Assembly: GCF_040545805.1 (NCBI RefSeq)
Contig: NZ_JBEPMO010000009.1
Coordinates: 47,011 to 111,010 of the forward strand
Reading direction: 5' to 3'
Origin: Moheibacter stercoris
Lineage (GTDB): Bacteria > Bacteroidota > Bacteroidia > Flavobacteriales > Weeksellaceae
Length of the DNA: 64,000 nt
The position numbers and the translations under genes were made by a program. Under the pieces are notes generated by a model that made no database searches, had not been told where the DNA came from, and saw nothing but the letters and a program-made list of their open reading frames with translations. This document shows positions 53,170 to 61,934 of this stretch, in pieces (the first letter of the stretch is position 1; each line of letters begins with the position of its first letter).

Positions 53170-54699
53170 ATGATACAAGAAGAACTAAAACGATTAGGTT
53201 TAAACGAGATAAATGAAGGTACGTCAACTGGGCAAAATTGGTTTTCAAATGGAGAAATCCTTGAATCCTATTCACCTGCAGACGGACAATTAATTGGAAA
53301 AGTAAAAGCTTCGACAAAAGAAGATTATGAAAAAGCGATTGCCTCTGCGCAAGAAGCCTTCAAAACTTGGAGAGCTACTCCTGCTCCACTTCGCGGCGAA
53401 ATTGTACGTCAATTCGGAGAGAAATTAAGAGCCTACAAAGCAGACTTAGGGAAATTGGTTTCGTATGAAATGGGGAAATCTTACCAAGAAGGTTTGGGAG
53501 AAGTTCAAGAGATGATCGACATCTGTGATTTCGCAGTAGGTCAATCTCGCCAATTATATGGATTAACCATGCACTCTGAGCGCCCTGGTCACAGAATGTA
53601 CGAACAATACCATCCACTTGGAATCGTTGGAGTTATTTCGGCTTTCAACTTCCCAGTTGCGGTATGGTCTTGGAACGCAGCTTTGGCTTGGGTTTGTGGT
53701 GACGTTGTCGTTTGGAAACCAAGTGAAAAAACACCTTTGTGTGGAGTTGCTTGTCAAAAAATCATTCAAGAAGTTTTAAAAGAAAACAATTTACCAGAAG
53801 GAATATCTGTTTTGATTAACGGAGATTACAAAATTGGCGAATTGATGTCAAAAGATACAAGAGTTCCATTGGTTTCTGCAACGGGTTCAACTCGTATGGG
53901 TAAAATAGTTGCGCAAGAAGTGGCAGCTCGTTTAGGAAAATCTTTGTTGGAATTAGGAGGAAACAATGCCATCATCGTTACACCTGACTCTGATTTGAAA
54001 ATGACCGTAATCGGTGCAGTATTTGGAGCAGTTGGGACTGCTGGACAAAGATGTACTTCTACTCGTCGTTTGATTATTCACGAATCGATTTATGACAAAG
54101 TAAAAGATGCTATTGTTGCAGCTTATGGTCAATTGAGAATTGGAAATCCATTGGATCAAAACAATCACGTTGGACCATTGATTGATAAAGATGCCGTAAA
54201 TACGTATTTAGCGGCTTTGGATAAAGTAAAAGAACAAGGTGGAAATATTGTTGTAGAAGGAGGAGTTTTGGAAGGTGCCGGATACGAAAGCGGATGTTAC
54301 GTTAAACCTGCCATTGCCGAAGTGAAAAATGAATTGGAAATTGTTCAGCATGAAACCTTTGCTCCTATTTTGTATTTGATTAAATATTCTGGCGATGTTG
54401 AAAATGCAATCGAACTTCAAAATGGTGTAGCACAAGGATTGTCTTCTGCCATTATGACCAATAATTTACGCGAAGCAGAAAAATTCTTAAGTGCTGCTGG
54501 TTCAGATTGTGGAATTGCCAACGTAAACATCGGTACTTCAGGTGCTGAAATTGGAGGTGCTTTTGGAGGTGAAAAAGAAACTGGAGGTGGACGTGAGTCT
54601 GGATCTGATGCTTGGAAAATCTATATGCGTAGACAAACCAATACCATCAATTACACAACCAATTTACCATTGGCACAAGGAATTAAATTTGATTTATAA
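53170..54699 (+). CDS. ALDH7-type aldehyde dehydrogenase (aminoadipate semialdehyde type)
   Basis: NAD(P)-dependent aldehyde dehydrogenase of 509 residues, close to antiquitin/ALDH7 and AmaB, which oxidise alpha-aminoadipate semialdehyde in lysine breakdown. Motifs are 'GVISAFNFPVAVWSWNAALA' (catalytic Asn), 'VVWKPSEKTPLCG', 'SATGSTRMGKIV', 'LLELGGNNAIIV' (general-base Glu) and 'TAGQRCTSTRRLIIHE' (nucleophile Cys). 'GGAFGGEKETGGGRESGSDA' near the end is typical of ALDH7. The ATG 53170 is the start; an in-frame TTG at 53143 lies inside the TACCTTTG promoter box and is rejected. The substrate is inferred from family only. Confidence 0.9.
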   Translation: MIQEELKRLGLNEINEGTSTGQNWFSNGEILESYSPADGQLIGKVKASTKEDYEKAIASAQEAFKTWRATPAPLRGEIVRQFGEKLRAYKADLGKLVSYEMGKSYQEGLGEVQEMIDICDFAVGQSRQLYGLTMHSERPGHRMYEQYHPLGIVGVISAFNFPVAVWSWNAALAWVCGDVVVWKPSEKTPLCGVACQKIIQEVLKENNLPEGISVLINGDYKIGELMSKDTRVPLVSATGSTRMGKIVAQEVAARLGKSLLELGGNNAIIVTPDSDLKMTVIGAVFGAVGTAGQRCTSTRRLIIHESIYDKVKDAIVAAYGQLRIGNPLDQNNHVGPLIDKDAVNTYLAALDKVKEQGGNIVVEGGVLEGAGYESGCYVKPAIAEVKNELEIVQHETFAPILYLIKYSGDVENAIELQNGVAQGLSSAIMTNNLREAEKFLSAAGSDCGIANVNIGTSGAEIGGAFGGEKETGGGRESGSDAWKIYMRRQTNTINYTTNLPLAQGIKFDL

Positions 54700-54720
54700 T
54701 ATTTCAAATAGATAAATAGA

Positions 54721-54754
54721 AAAGCGAGATTCATTGATTTCGCTTTTTTTTTGA
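54721..54754 (+). terminator. Terminator of the aldehyde dehydrogenase gene
   Basis: AAAAGCGA (54721-54728) pairs with TCGCTTTT (54741-54748), followed by a run of ten Ts in total. Confidence 0.75.
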
Positions 54755-54804
54755 TTATAATCCAACTGAAAATACTATTTTTATTACAACCTAAAAACTT
54801 AAAC

Positions 54805-55773
54805 ATGGCAGTATTTAATTTTTTCAAAAATGAATTTATTGAAGTAATTGAATGGGTTGACAGTACTTCTGACACTGTTATTTGGAAATTCCCTGACTAT
54901 AAAAATGATATAAAAGATGGAGCCAAATTGATCGTCAGAGAAAGTCAAGTTGCAGTTTTAATCCATGAAGGACAATTTGGCGATTTATATAAAAGTGGCA
55001 ATTATGAGTTAAACACTCAAAATATGCCTATTCTAACCACTTTAAAATCTTGGAAATATGCTTTTAATTCTCCTTTTAAAGTAGATGTTTACTTCATCAA
55101 CACAAAACAATTTACAAATTTGAAATGGGGCACTTCCTCTCCAATATTCTTTAAAGACAATGAATTAGGAAAAATCAGACTGAAATCTTTTGGTAACTAT
55201 TCAATACGAGTTACAGATCCAAAAAAGTTCATCCTTGAATTTTCAGGAACCAATCCATTTGTAAAAATAAATTTTATTGAAAATACAGTTTCCAAGATGA
55301 TTGCAAGCCAGTTTGCTGATGAAATTTCCGAAGCGCAGATTTCCCTATTTGATTTGGCTCAAAATTTCAATGAATTGGGAACTAAATTCAAAGACAATTT
55401 TCAAGACGAATTTGCCAATTTCGGATTGGAATTAGAAAAATTTTATATTGAAAGCGTATCTCTTCCGGAAGAAGTAGAACAAATGATTGACAAAAGTTCT
55501 CAACTAAACATACTGAAAGATAAACTACAAGATTTCAGCAAATTACAAACTGGAGTTGCCATTGAAAAAATTTCAGAGAACCAAGGCGCAGGTGCACTTG
55601 GTGCGAGTGTGCTACTTAACGCAATGCCAAAACTCAATTCACAAATAAATGAAAGTTCTAATTCCAATGATCTACTCGATTTATTGAAAAAACTCAAAGA
55701 TTTTAAAAATCAAGGAATTATTTCAGAAAAAGAATTTGAATCAAAAAAAGCAGAAATTTTAAAAAAGCTTTAG
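54805..55773 (+). CDS. SPFH-domain protein with C-terminal SHOCT-like tail
   Basis: A 322-residue protein like B. subtilis YdjI ('virion core/SPFH' family). The SPFH domain spans about 25-240 ('KLIVRESQVAVLIHEGQFGD', 'NYSIRVTDPKKFILEFSG'), then a Ser/Asn-rich linker and a SHOCT-type end 'LLKKLKDFKNQGIISEKEFE' that often mediates assembly. There is no membrane helix, so membrane contact would be through the partner. ATG 54805 gives the normal 'MAVFNFFKNEFIEVIEW' start. The next gene begins right after its stop. Confidence 0.85.
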   Translation: MAVFNFFKNEFIEVIEWVDSTSDTVIWKFPDYKNDIKDGAKLIVRESQVAVLIHEGQFGDLYKSGNYELNTQNMPILTTLKSWKYAFNSPFKVDVYFINTKQFTNLKWGTSSPIFFKDNELGKIRLKSFGNYSIRVTDPKKFILEFSGTNPFVKINFIENTVSKMIASQFADEISEAQISLFDLAQNFNELGTKFKDNFQDEFANFGLELEKFYIESVSLPEEVEQMIDKSSQLNILKDKLQDFSKLQTGVAIEKISENQGAGALGASVLLNAMPKLNSQINESSNSNDLLDLLKKLKDFKNQGIISEKEFESKKAEILKKL

Positions 55774-56823
55774 ATGAGTCATTTTAGAGAATACAAATGT
55801 AAAAATTGTGGATCTGAACTCAATTTTGATGCAGATGCTGGATCCTTAAAATGTCTTCATTGTGCAAATCAAATTGAAATTTTCACCGATATTCCTTTGG
55901 CTTGTGAAGAAAATATTTCCCGTTTTAAGAATATTGCGGAAAATTTTGAAGCCAAAACCCCGCATGTACATAATCTAAACTGTACAAAATGCGGTTCAAC
56001 TATTGAACTAAGCGAAAATATTGCATTTGTAGAATGTTCCAATTGCAAAGCGAATTTAGTTAATCTTAATGCTTACAAATTTCAAGAAATTCAACCAACA
56101 GGTATCGTCCCATTTCAAATTTCGAAAGCAAAAGCGATTCAAATTTTTCAAAATTGGATTGTTGAAGGAATTTGGTACGATGCAGACCTAAAAAAAGTTT
56201 CAATCATCCATAATTTAAGCGCGTATTATGTTCCTTTTTGGTCATTTAACGCACAAACCGATTCAGTTTGGACTGGATATTCAGGAAAATATGTCAAAAA
56301 AAAATTAGATAAAAGTGAACTCCACAACATGGATGTAGTGTGGAAATTAAAAATTGGCACCTATTCTCATAATTTTAAAAATTTATTGATTTGTGCCAGT
56401 ACACATTTTCTTGGCAAAATAAATCACCTAGGTCCGTATAATTTAGATAATTTGAAACCATTTAATTTCGATTATATAGTAGGCTGGGATTCTTCCGCAT
56501 TTGATCGCGATATGAATGAATCATTTGAAGAATTTAAAAAAAATATGAATCAATACATTCAAACAAAATGTGAAGCAAAATTAAAAGATGATACTTTCAA
56601 AGATTTAGCTATTCAAACTTTTTATAGCAACGAAACCTTCTATCTTATATTAGTTCCTATTTGGGAATGTAATTATTTCTATAAAGGCAAACTTTATAAT
56701 TTTGTAATAAATGGTCAATCTGGTGAAATTCAAGGCACGAAACCAATATCTAAATCTTGTCTATTATTTTTGATAATCATCTTTTTGTTACTTTTTGGAC
56801 TTTTTTTATTAATTCTTCTTTAG
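55774..56823 (+). CDS. Double zinc-ribbon membrane protein, partner of the SPFH protein
   Basis: A 349-residue protein with two zinc ribbons at the N-terminus: Cys 9, 12, 27 and 30 ('CKNCGSELNFDADAG') and Cys 70, 73, 88 and 91 ('CTKCGSTIELSENIAF'). A mixed middle domain includes a 'YYVPFWSFNAQTDSVWTGYS' stretch, and a C-terminal membrane helix ('LLFLIIIFLLLFGLFLLILL') ends the protein. The plan matches YdjG, the zinc-ribbon membrane partner of SPFH protein YdjI in Bacillus, where the pair acts in membrane-stress response. It starts at the base after the SPFH stop codon. Confidence 0.8.
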   Translation: MSHFREYKCKNCGSELNFDADAGSLKCLHCANQIEIFTDIPLACEENISRFKNIAENFEAKTPHVHNLNCTKCGSTIELSENIAFVECSNCKANLVNLNAYKFQEIQPTGIVPFQISKAKAIQIFQNWIVEGIWYDADLKKVSIIHNLSAYYVPFWSFNAQTDSVWTGYSGKYVKKKLDKSELHNMDVVWKLKIGTYSHNFKNLLICASTHFLGKINHLGPYNLDNLKPFNFDYIVGWDSSAFDRDMNESFEEFKKNMNQYIQTKCEAKLKDDTFKDLAIQTFYSNETFYLILVPIWECNYFYKGKLYNFVINGQSGEIQGTKPISKSCLLFLIIIFLLLFGLFLLILL

Positions 56824-57306
56824 TAACAAATCAGCATTTAATTTATTCATAACGCGTTCCAATTCCTCATCCTTCTGCGTTCCAATGAGTAATCCATCTC
56901 CATTTTTCAGTAAGAGTTGTAAACCTTTATTTCCTTTCACATTATAAGCTTTTCCATTTCGCCCAAGACGTATTCCCCATCCGCCATAATCCATCAATGG
57001 AGAATATTTTTTCACTTCGATCTGAGAAATAGAATCCCAAGAATAGAATTTTGGCTTCCAATGAACTGGAAAATACTTTACCCAAACACCCTTCTCATCA
57101 ATTTTCGTTTCCAATCGAAGAATGAGAAACAGCAAAATCACCAATGAAAGAATGACAAATCCCCAAAGTTGACTAGAACTCAAACTAATGCCAGATTGAT
57201 AAGTTTCCCAAATCGGTTGAACGGTAAAACCAAAAATCACAATCAATAAAATCCATACCCACCATTGATTGAATCTTTGGGTTTCTTGAAATTGAATTTT
57301 GTTCAT
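56809..57306 (-). CDS. Two-helix membrane protein with PH-like domain
   Basis: A 165-residue protein with two membrane helices ('WWVWILLIVIFGFTVQPIW', 'LWGFVILSLVILLFLIL') and a soluble C-terminal domain ('TKIDEKGVWVKYFPVHWKPK', 'YSWDSISQIEVKKYSPL', 'GWGIRLGRNGKAYNVKGNKG') resembling small bacterial PH domains (DUF6141-like). ATG 57306 is preferred to 57345, which adds 13 residues before the first segment. Its 3' end overlaps the zinc-ribbon gene by 15 bases. Function unknown. Confidence 0.75.
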   Translation of the reverse strand: MNKIQFQETQRFNQWWVWILLIVIFGFTVQPIWETYQSGISLSSSQLWGFVILSLVILLFLILRLETKIDEKGVWVKYFPVHWKPKFYSWDSISQIEVKKYSPLMDYGGWGIRLGRNGKAYNVKGNKGLQLLLKNGDGLLIGTQKDEELERVMNKLNADLLLKKN

Positions 57307-57385
57307 TACATGCAAATTTCCTTTAATATACGAAATAATTGGCAAAAATTAACATCATTTTGTATTTTTACAAAAAACCTATTTC

Positions 57386-59254
57386 TTGCTAACACCCTTA
57401 GAAATACTTCATAAAAATTGGGGTTATCAAACATTTAAGGAACCTCAACAGAATATTATTGAGTCTATCTTAGACAATCAACATACATTGGCAATCTTGC
57501 CAACTGGCGGTGGAAAATCGATTTGTTATCAAGTTCCAGCTCTTTTAAAACCAGGTTTAACATTGGTTATATCACCCCTTATTGCGCTGATGCAGGATCA
57601 AGTTTTACAACTTCAAAATCGTGAAATTGGAGCAGAATTGATCAATTCCCAATTGACTCCAGAAGAAATTGCTGTCGTTTTGGCAAAAGCATCTTTGGGA
57701 CAAATTAAGTTGTTGTATGTCGCACCAGAACGTTTGCAGAAACGCTCTTTTGTTCAAAGCTTAATGAATTTACCCATTGATTTAATAGCAGTGGATGAAG
57801 CTCATTGCATTGCACAATGGGGACACGACTTTAGACCATCCTATTTAAAAATTAATTCGATTCGAAGTCTTTTTCCCAATACCCCAATATTGGCTTTAAC
57901 CGCTACGGCAACACCCAAAATTCAAGAGGAAATTTTGACAAGTCTGGCCATTCCAGATGCCAAAGTTTTCAAACAAACCTTGAAACGAACCAATCTTGTG
58001 TACAAGGTCGTTCCTTCCCAAAATGAATTGGATGATTTGCTGTATTATCTAAAGAAAAATCCGGGACCTGGAATTGTTTTTACACGTACAAGGAAACAAA
58101 CATTTGAAGTCGCCACCTATTTGCAAGAAAAAGGAATGAATGCCGACTTTTTCCATGCGAAATTACCCATCGAAGAAAAAAAAGCCAAACAAGATATTTG
58201 GACCAAAAGTTCCAACCAAATCATGGTTTCGACCAATGCATTTGGAATGGGAATTGACAAATCCAATGTTCGGATTGTGGTCCATATGGATTTACCCACA
58301 AGCTTGGAAGCCTATGTTCAAGAAGCGGGTCGTGCTGGACGGGATTTGGAACCTTCAGAAGCTATTTTGTTGCTCAAACCTTCTGCGCAAGAAGAAATCG
58401 AGAAAATTTTCAAGTCTAGTTTGCCTACCAAAGAAGAATTTGAATGGACAGAACGACTTTTTTATAATTACTTCGAAATTGGGGAAAACGAACGTCCAGA
58501 AAATAAAATGGAATTTCTATTTCAAGAATTTATTCAGAAATTTTCCTTGAATAAAAATAAAACCTTAAAAATACTTGATTTCCTCGAGCGAAAAGAAGTT
58601 ATTACCATACAACCTTCTTCTAGTTATAGCAGTGTTCAAGTATTTGTCAATCCCAAAAACATTCAATTCACAAAATCATTGCATTATGGTGTCATTGAAT
58701 ATTTGGTGAGAAAACATCCAGGTATACAAAATAATTGGAAGGGAATCTCTGAATTTGCTCTTGCGCGTGAGCTCAACAAACCCTTAAAGAAAATCAAAAA
58801 AGCTTTACGAAAACTGAGTGATTCGGGGTACATCCAATACAAAAGTCAGGAAGTACAATGGGTGAGTTTTAACCGCCCTAGAGAATCCAATTTTATCAAA
58901 AATACGTTGTGGCGTGAATTTGAATCCTTGCAAGTTTCGCAATGGAAGAAACTTCAAGACATGATTTATTACGCTCAACAAGATGAGCATTGTCGTGAAA
59001 AAATGATTTTGCGTTATTTTGGTGAGAAACCAATCCAATCTTGTGGAAAATGCGATGTTTGTCTTCAAGTTCAGCCTAGTCTAAATCCAGAAATGATCTT
59101 GAATTATCTTTCAGATTCTCCCAAAACCATTCAAGAAGTCCTATTACATTTCCTAAATTTGCCAAAAGAATCAGTGCTTGAGATTTTATCGCAATTAGCA
59201 GATGAAAATCTGATTGAAAAAACAGGAATTGATTCATTTCAAAAAAAGCAATAA
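57386..59254 (+). CDS. recQ: ATP-dependent DNA helicase RecQ
   Basis: SF2 3'-5' helicase of 622 residues for replication-fork and recombination repair. Walker A 'AILPTGGGKSICYQVPALL', the DEAH-type box 'AVDEAHCIAQWGHDFRP' and motif VI 'VQEAGRAGRD' are clear. A zinc-binding domain with 'HCREKMILRYFGE' and 'CGKCDVCLQ' and a winged helix follow. There is no typical HRDC domain at the end, as in the shorter RecQ forms. The start is TTG at 57386 ('MLTPLEILHKNWGYQTFKEP'), with no ATG in a suitable place. fmt begins directly after its stop. Confidence 0.93.
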   Translation: MLTPLEILHKNWGYQTFKEPQQNIIESILDNQHTLAILPTGGGKSICYQVPALLKPGLTLVISPLIALMQDQVLQLQNREIGAELINSQLTPEEIAVVLAKASLGQIKLLYVAPERLQKRSFVQSLMNLPIDLIAVDEAHCIAQWGHDFRPSYLKINSIRSLFPNTPILALTATATPKIQEEILTSLAIPDAKVFKQTLKRTNLVYKVVPSQNELDDLLYYLKKNPGPGIVFTRTRKQTFEVATYLQEKGMNADFFHAKLPIEEKKAKQDIWTKSSNQIMVSTNAFGMGIDKSNVRIVVHMDLPTSLEAYVQEAGRAGRDLEPSEAILLLKPSAQEEIEKIFKSSLPTKEEFEWTERLFYNYFEIGENERPENKMEFLFQEFIQKFSLNKNKTLKILDFLERKEVITIQPSSSYSSVQVFVNPKNIQFTKSLHYGVIEYLVRKHPGIQNNWKGISEFALARELNKPLKKIKKALRKLSDSGYIQYKSQEVQWVSFNRPRESNFIKNTLWREFESLQVSQWKKLQDMIYYAQQDEHCREKMILRYFGEKPIQSCGKCDVCLQVQPSLNPEMILNYLSDSPKTIQEVLLHFLNLPKESVLEILSQLADENLIEKTGIDSFQKKQ

Positions 59255-60205
59255 ATGAAAGTAGTTTTTATGGGTACGCCGGAATTTGCGGCGATATGTT
59301 TGGATAGAATTATTGAAAGTGAACATCAAGTTGTGGGCGTAGTGACCGTTCCCGATAAACCAGCGGGAAGAGGACAAAAATTGACTCAATCTGCCGTAGC
59401 AAAATTGGCAATCGAGAAAAACATTCCTTTGCTGCAACCCGAAAAACTGAGAAATCCTGAATTCATTGAAAATTTAAAAAAACTAGATGCTGATGCTTTT
59501 GTCGTTGTGGCGTTTCGTATGCTACCAAAAGATGTTTGGCAAATTCCAGAAAAGGGAACCTTTAATCTACATGCATCCTTATTGCCTCAATACCGTGGAG
59601 CTGCTCCTATCAATTGGGCTATTATCAATGGAGAAACGGAAACAGGTGTAACTACTTTTTTAATTGACGAAAAAATTGATACAGGAAATATTCTTTTGAA
59701 AGAAACAACTCCGATTACGGATGAGGACAATGTCGGAACCTTGCATGATCGTTTAGCAGAAATTGGGAAAGAATTAATCATCAAAACGCTAGATGGATTA
59801 GAAAAAAACGAATTAACACCTCAACCTCAAGAAAATCCATCCGAATTGAAATCGGCTTATAAAATTTTCAAGGAAGATTGTCAAATTGATTGGAACGAAT
59901 CCTTAATTCAAATACATAATAAAATTCGAGGACTATCACCTTATCCAGCAGCCTGGACATTCATTCAAAAAGATGAGGAAATCAAATCCATGAAAATTTT
60001 CAAAGGTCATTTTAAATATGCAGCCACCTCAGAATCTGAATGGAATAAGATTGAATTTATTCAAAATCAAATCCGAATTACGTTGAAAGAGGGCTATTAT
60101 TTCCTAGATGAATTACAACCAGAAGGTAAAAAAAGAATGAGTTCAAAGGATTTTATCAATGGTTTACAAGATAAAACGGGCTGGAAAATCCCGCTATCTA
60201 CATGA
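59255..60205 (+). CDS. fmt: Methionyl-tRNA formyltransferase
   Basis: Formylates the initiator Met-tRNA from 10-formyl-THF. The 316-residue protein has 'VVFMGTPEFAAICL' at the N-terminus, the formyl-THF site 'NLHASLLPQYRGAAPINWAI' with catalytic Asn and His and 'DTGNILLKETTPI', and a C-terminal OB-type domain 'IHNKIRGLSPYPAAWTF' that grips the tRNA. The ATG follows the recQ stop without a gap, so the two genes are co-translated. Confidence 0.96.
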   Translation: MKVVFMGTPEFAAICLDRIIESEHQVVGVVTVPDKPAGRGQKLTQSAVAKLAIEKNIPLLQPEKLRNPEFIENLKKLDADAFVVVAFRMLPKDVWQIPEKGTFNLHASLLPQYRGAAPINWAIINGETETGVTTFLIDEKIDTGNILLKETTPITDEDNVGTLHDRLAEIGKELIIKTLDGLEKNELTPQPQENPSELKSAYKIFKEDCQIDWNESLIQIHNKIRGLSPYPAAWTFIQKDEEIKSMKIFKGHFKYAATSESEWNKIEFIQNQIRITLKEGYYFLDELQPEGKKRMSSKDFINGLQDKTGWKIPLST

Positions 60206-60273
60206 TTTTAAGCCATTTTATTAACAAATAGGCGCATTTTTCAACAAAAACATGATTTTTTTCAGCTCAAAAG

Positions 60274-60303
60274 TTGCATGAATAAAGGATTCTTATATAT
60301 TTG
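60274..60303 (+). promoter_or_regulatory. Promoter of the HU gene
   Basis: GTTG (TTG at 60274-60276), 19 bases, then TATATTTG (60296-60303); a 33-base A/T-rich leader follows. Confidence 0.65.
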
Positions 60304-60336
60304 CTTATAAATAAATCAATTAAAAATCTTCAAATT

Positions 60337-60621
60337 ATGAACAAATCAGAATTAATCGACGCAATGGCAGCTGACGCTGGCATCTCAAAAGCAGCAGCAA
60401 AAAAAGCATTGGATTCATTTACAGACAATGTAACGAAATCTTTGAAAAAAGGAGATAAAGTTTCATTAGTTGGATTTGGAACATTCTCAACTTCAAAAAG
60501 AAGTGCAAGAAATGGTATCAATCCACAAACGAAAAAAACGATTAAAATCGCTGCAAAAACAGTAGCTAAGTTTAAAGCTGGATCTGAATTATCTGCAGCA
60601 GTCGATGGAAAGAAAAAATAA
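60337..60621 (+). CDS. hup: HU family DNA-binding protein
   Basis: Nucleoid protein of 94 residues. 'MNKSELIDAMAADAGISKAA' and the arm region 'LVGFGTFSTSKRSARNGINP' with the Pro that inserts into DNA are typical of HU. A Lys/Ala-rich end ('AAVDGKKK') completes the protein. ATG 60337 is the real start; an earlier in-frame TTG at 60301 lies in the promoter box. A strong promoter and terminator frame it as a single-gene unit. Confidence 0.95.
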   Translation: MNKSELIDAMAADAGISKAAAKKALDSFTDNVTKSLKKGDKVSLVGFGTFSTSKRSARNGINPQTKKTIKIAAKTVAKFKAGSELSAAVDGKKK

Positions 60622-60640
60622 TCTTTTCCAATAGATTACA

Positions 60641-60675
60641 AAAAATCCCTTTTTTAACGAAAAAGGGATTTTTTT
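60641..60675. terminator. Bidirectional terminator between hup and pdxH
   Basis: AATCCCTTTTT pairs with AAAAAGGGATT around a short loop, with T runs in both directions. Confidence 0.8.
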
Positions 60676-60686
60676 ATAGTAAATAA

Positions 60687-61331
60687 TTAAGGTGCCAAAC
60701 GCTCTTTGACCCATTTACCATCTTCTAGAAGATATCGTAATCGATCATGTAAACGACTAGGTCTTCCTTGCCAAAATTCTATTTCAACAGGCTTCACCAA
60801 ATAACCACCCCAATAAGCTGGACGAGGAATCTCTTTGCCTTCATAGTTGCTCAAAATTTTCTCCACTTCTTCTTCCAAATTCACATCGAAATCTAGAATC
60901 GAACTTTGTTGAGAAACCAAGGCTCCAGCTTGACTTTCTCTTGGTCGTTTTTGAAAATATTCGTCGGAGTTTTTTCCATCTAACTTTTCTGCAATTCCCT
61001 TGATGATAATTTGTTGTTCCAAATTTTCCCAAAAAAATGACAAACAAACCTTTGAATTACCCGAAATACCTTTCCCCTTTTCGCTTTCATAATTAGTGTA
61101 AAAACTAAATCCTTCATTGCTAGCTTCTCGCAATAAAACAATTCTAGATTTAGGAAAACCATTTACACCTATGGTAGCTAAATTCATAGCATAAGGTTCG
61201 GAAATTTTGGATGATTCCATTGCATTTGCAAACCAAATGTTAAATAATTCCATCGGATTATCAGATACTTGGGTGAAATTTATAAAGTTTTGTGAATAAT
61301 CTTTTCTTTTATCTCTAAGGTCTTGCTTCAT
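60687..61331 (-). CDS. pdxH: Pyridoxamine 5'-phosphate oxidase
   Basis: FMN enzyme that makes pyridoxal 5'-phosphate. The 214-residue protein shows 'PYAMNLATIGVNGFPKSRIV', FMN-binding 'FYTNYESEKGKGISGN' and the C-terminal substrate signature 'VEIEFWQGRPSRLHDRLRY'. The product supports the many PLP enzymes in the window, such as SufS and the DegT aminotransferase. Start and length are normal for the family. Confidence 0.95.
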   Translation of the reverse strand: MKQDLRDKRKDYSQNFINFTQVSDNPMELFNIWFANAMESSKISEPYAMNLATIGVNGFPKSRIVLLREASNEGFSFYTNYESEKGKGISGNSKVCLSFFWENLEQQIIIKGIAEKLDGKNSDEYFQKRPRESQAGALVSQQSSILDFDVNLEEEVEKILSNYEGKEIPRPAYWGGYLVKPVEIEFWQGRPSRLHDRLRYLLEDGKWVKERLAP

Positions 61332-61382
61332 GTTATTTTTTTTTTATCTTTATCAAACCGACGTTAATAAAAATCAAAATTA

Positions 61383-61934
61383 GTGCAAATTAAAACGATT
61401 ACAAAAGGCAATATTCTTCTTGCGCAACCAGCATTAAATGATAGCACATTTAATAGAACTGTCGTTTTAATTACAGATCATTGCGAAAAAGGATCTATTG
61501 GTTTTATCTTAAACAAACCTATGATTCATTCGGTGAATTTATTTGTTGATGAATTAGAATCGCACAACACAGTTTACGAAGGTGGTCCCGTGGAAACCGA
61601 AAACCTCTATTATCTTCATAGCAGACCCGATTTAATTGCGAACAGTGAACATATTTGCAAAAATCTTTATTGGTCTGGTGATTACCAAGATGTCAAAAAA
61701 GCCATCAATTCTGGTTTGATTTCAGAAAGTGAAATTCGCTTTTATTTGGGTTATAGCGGTTGGGGTAAACAACAATTGGAGAACGAAGTGGAAGACAATG
61801 CTTGGATAATTGTTAACGAAGATGTCGATATATTTCAAGATTGGGACAACAATTTGTGGAAACTTCAAATGAAAAAATTGGGTGGCGAGCATTTGCTTTG
61901 GCTAAATACACCCGCCGACCCTTCTATGAATTAA
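61383..61934 (+). CDS. YqgE/AlgH family protein
   Basis: A 183-residue protein of the YqgE/AlgH (DUF179) family: 'ITKGNILLAQPALNDSTFNR', 'GSIGFILNKPM', 'VYEGGPVETENLYYLH' and 'IRFYLGYSGWGKQQLENEV' are its typical motifs. The family has a known fold but no firmly settled biochemical role. Start GTG 61383 follows a short A/T-rich leader; the first in-frame ATG is more than 40 codons later and too late. Its end overlaps the convergent aminotransferase-like gene by four bases. Confidence 0.9.
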   Translation: MQIKTITKGNILLAQPALNDSTFNRTVVLITDHCEKGSIGFILNKPMIHSVNLFVDELESHNTVYEGGPVETENLYYLHSRPDLIANSEHICKNLYWSGDYQDVKKAINSGLISESEIRFYLGYSGWGKQQLENEVEDNAWIIVNEDVDIFQDWDNNLWKLQMKKLGGEHLLWLNTPADPSMN

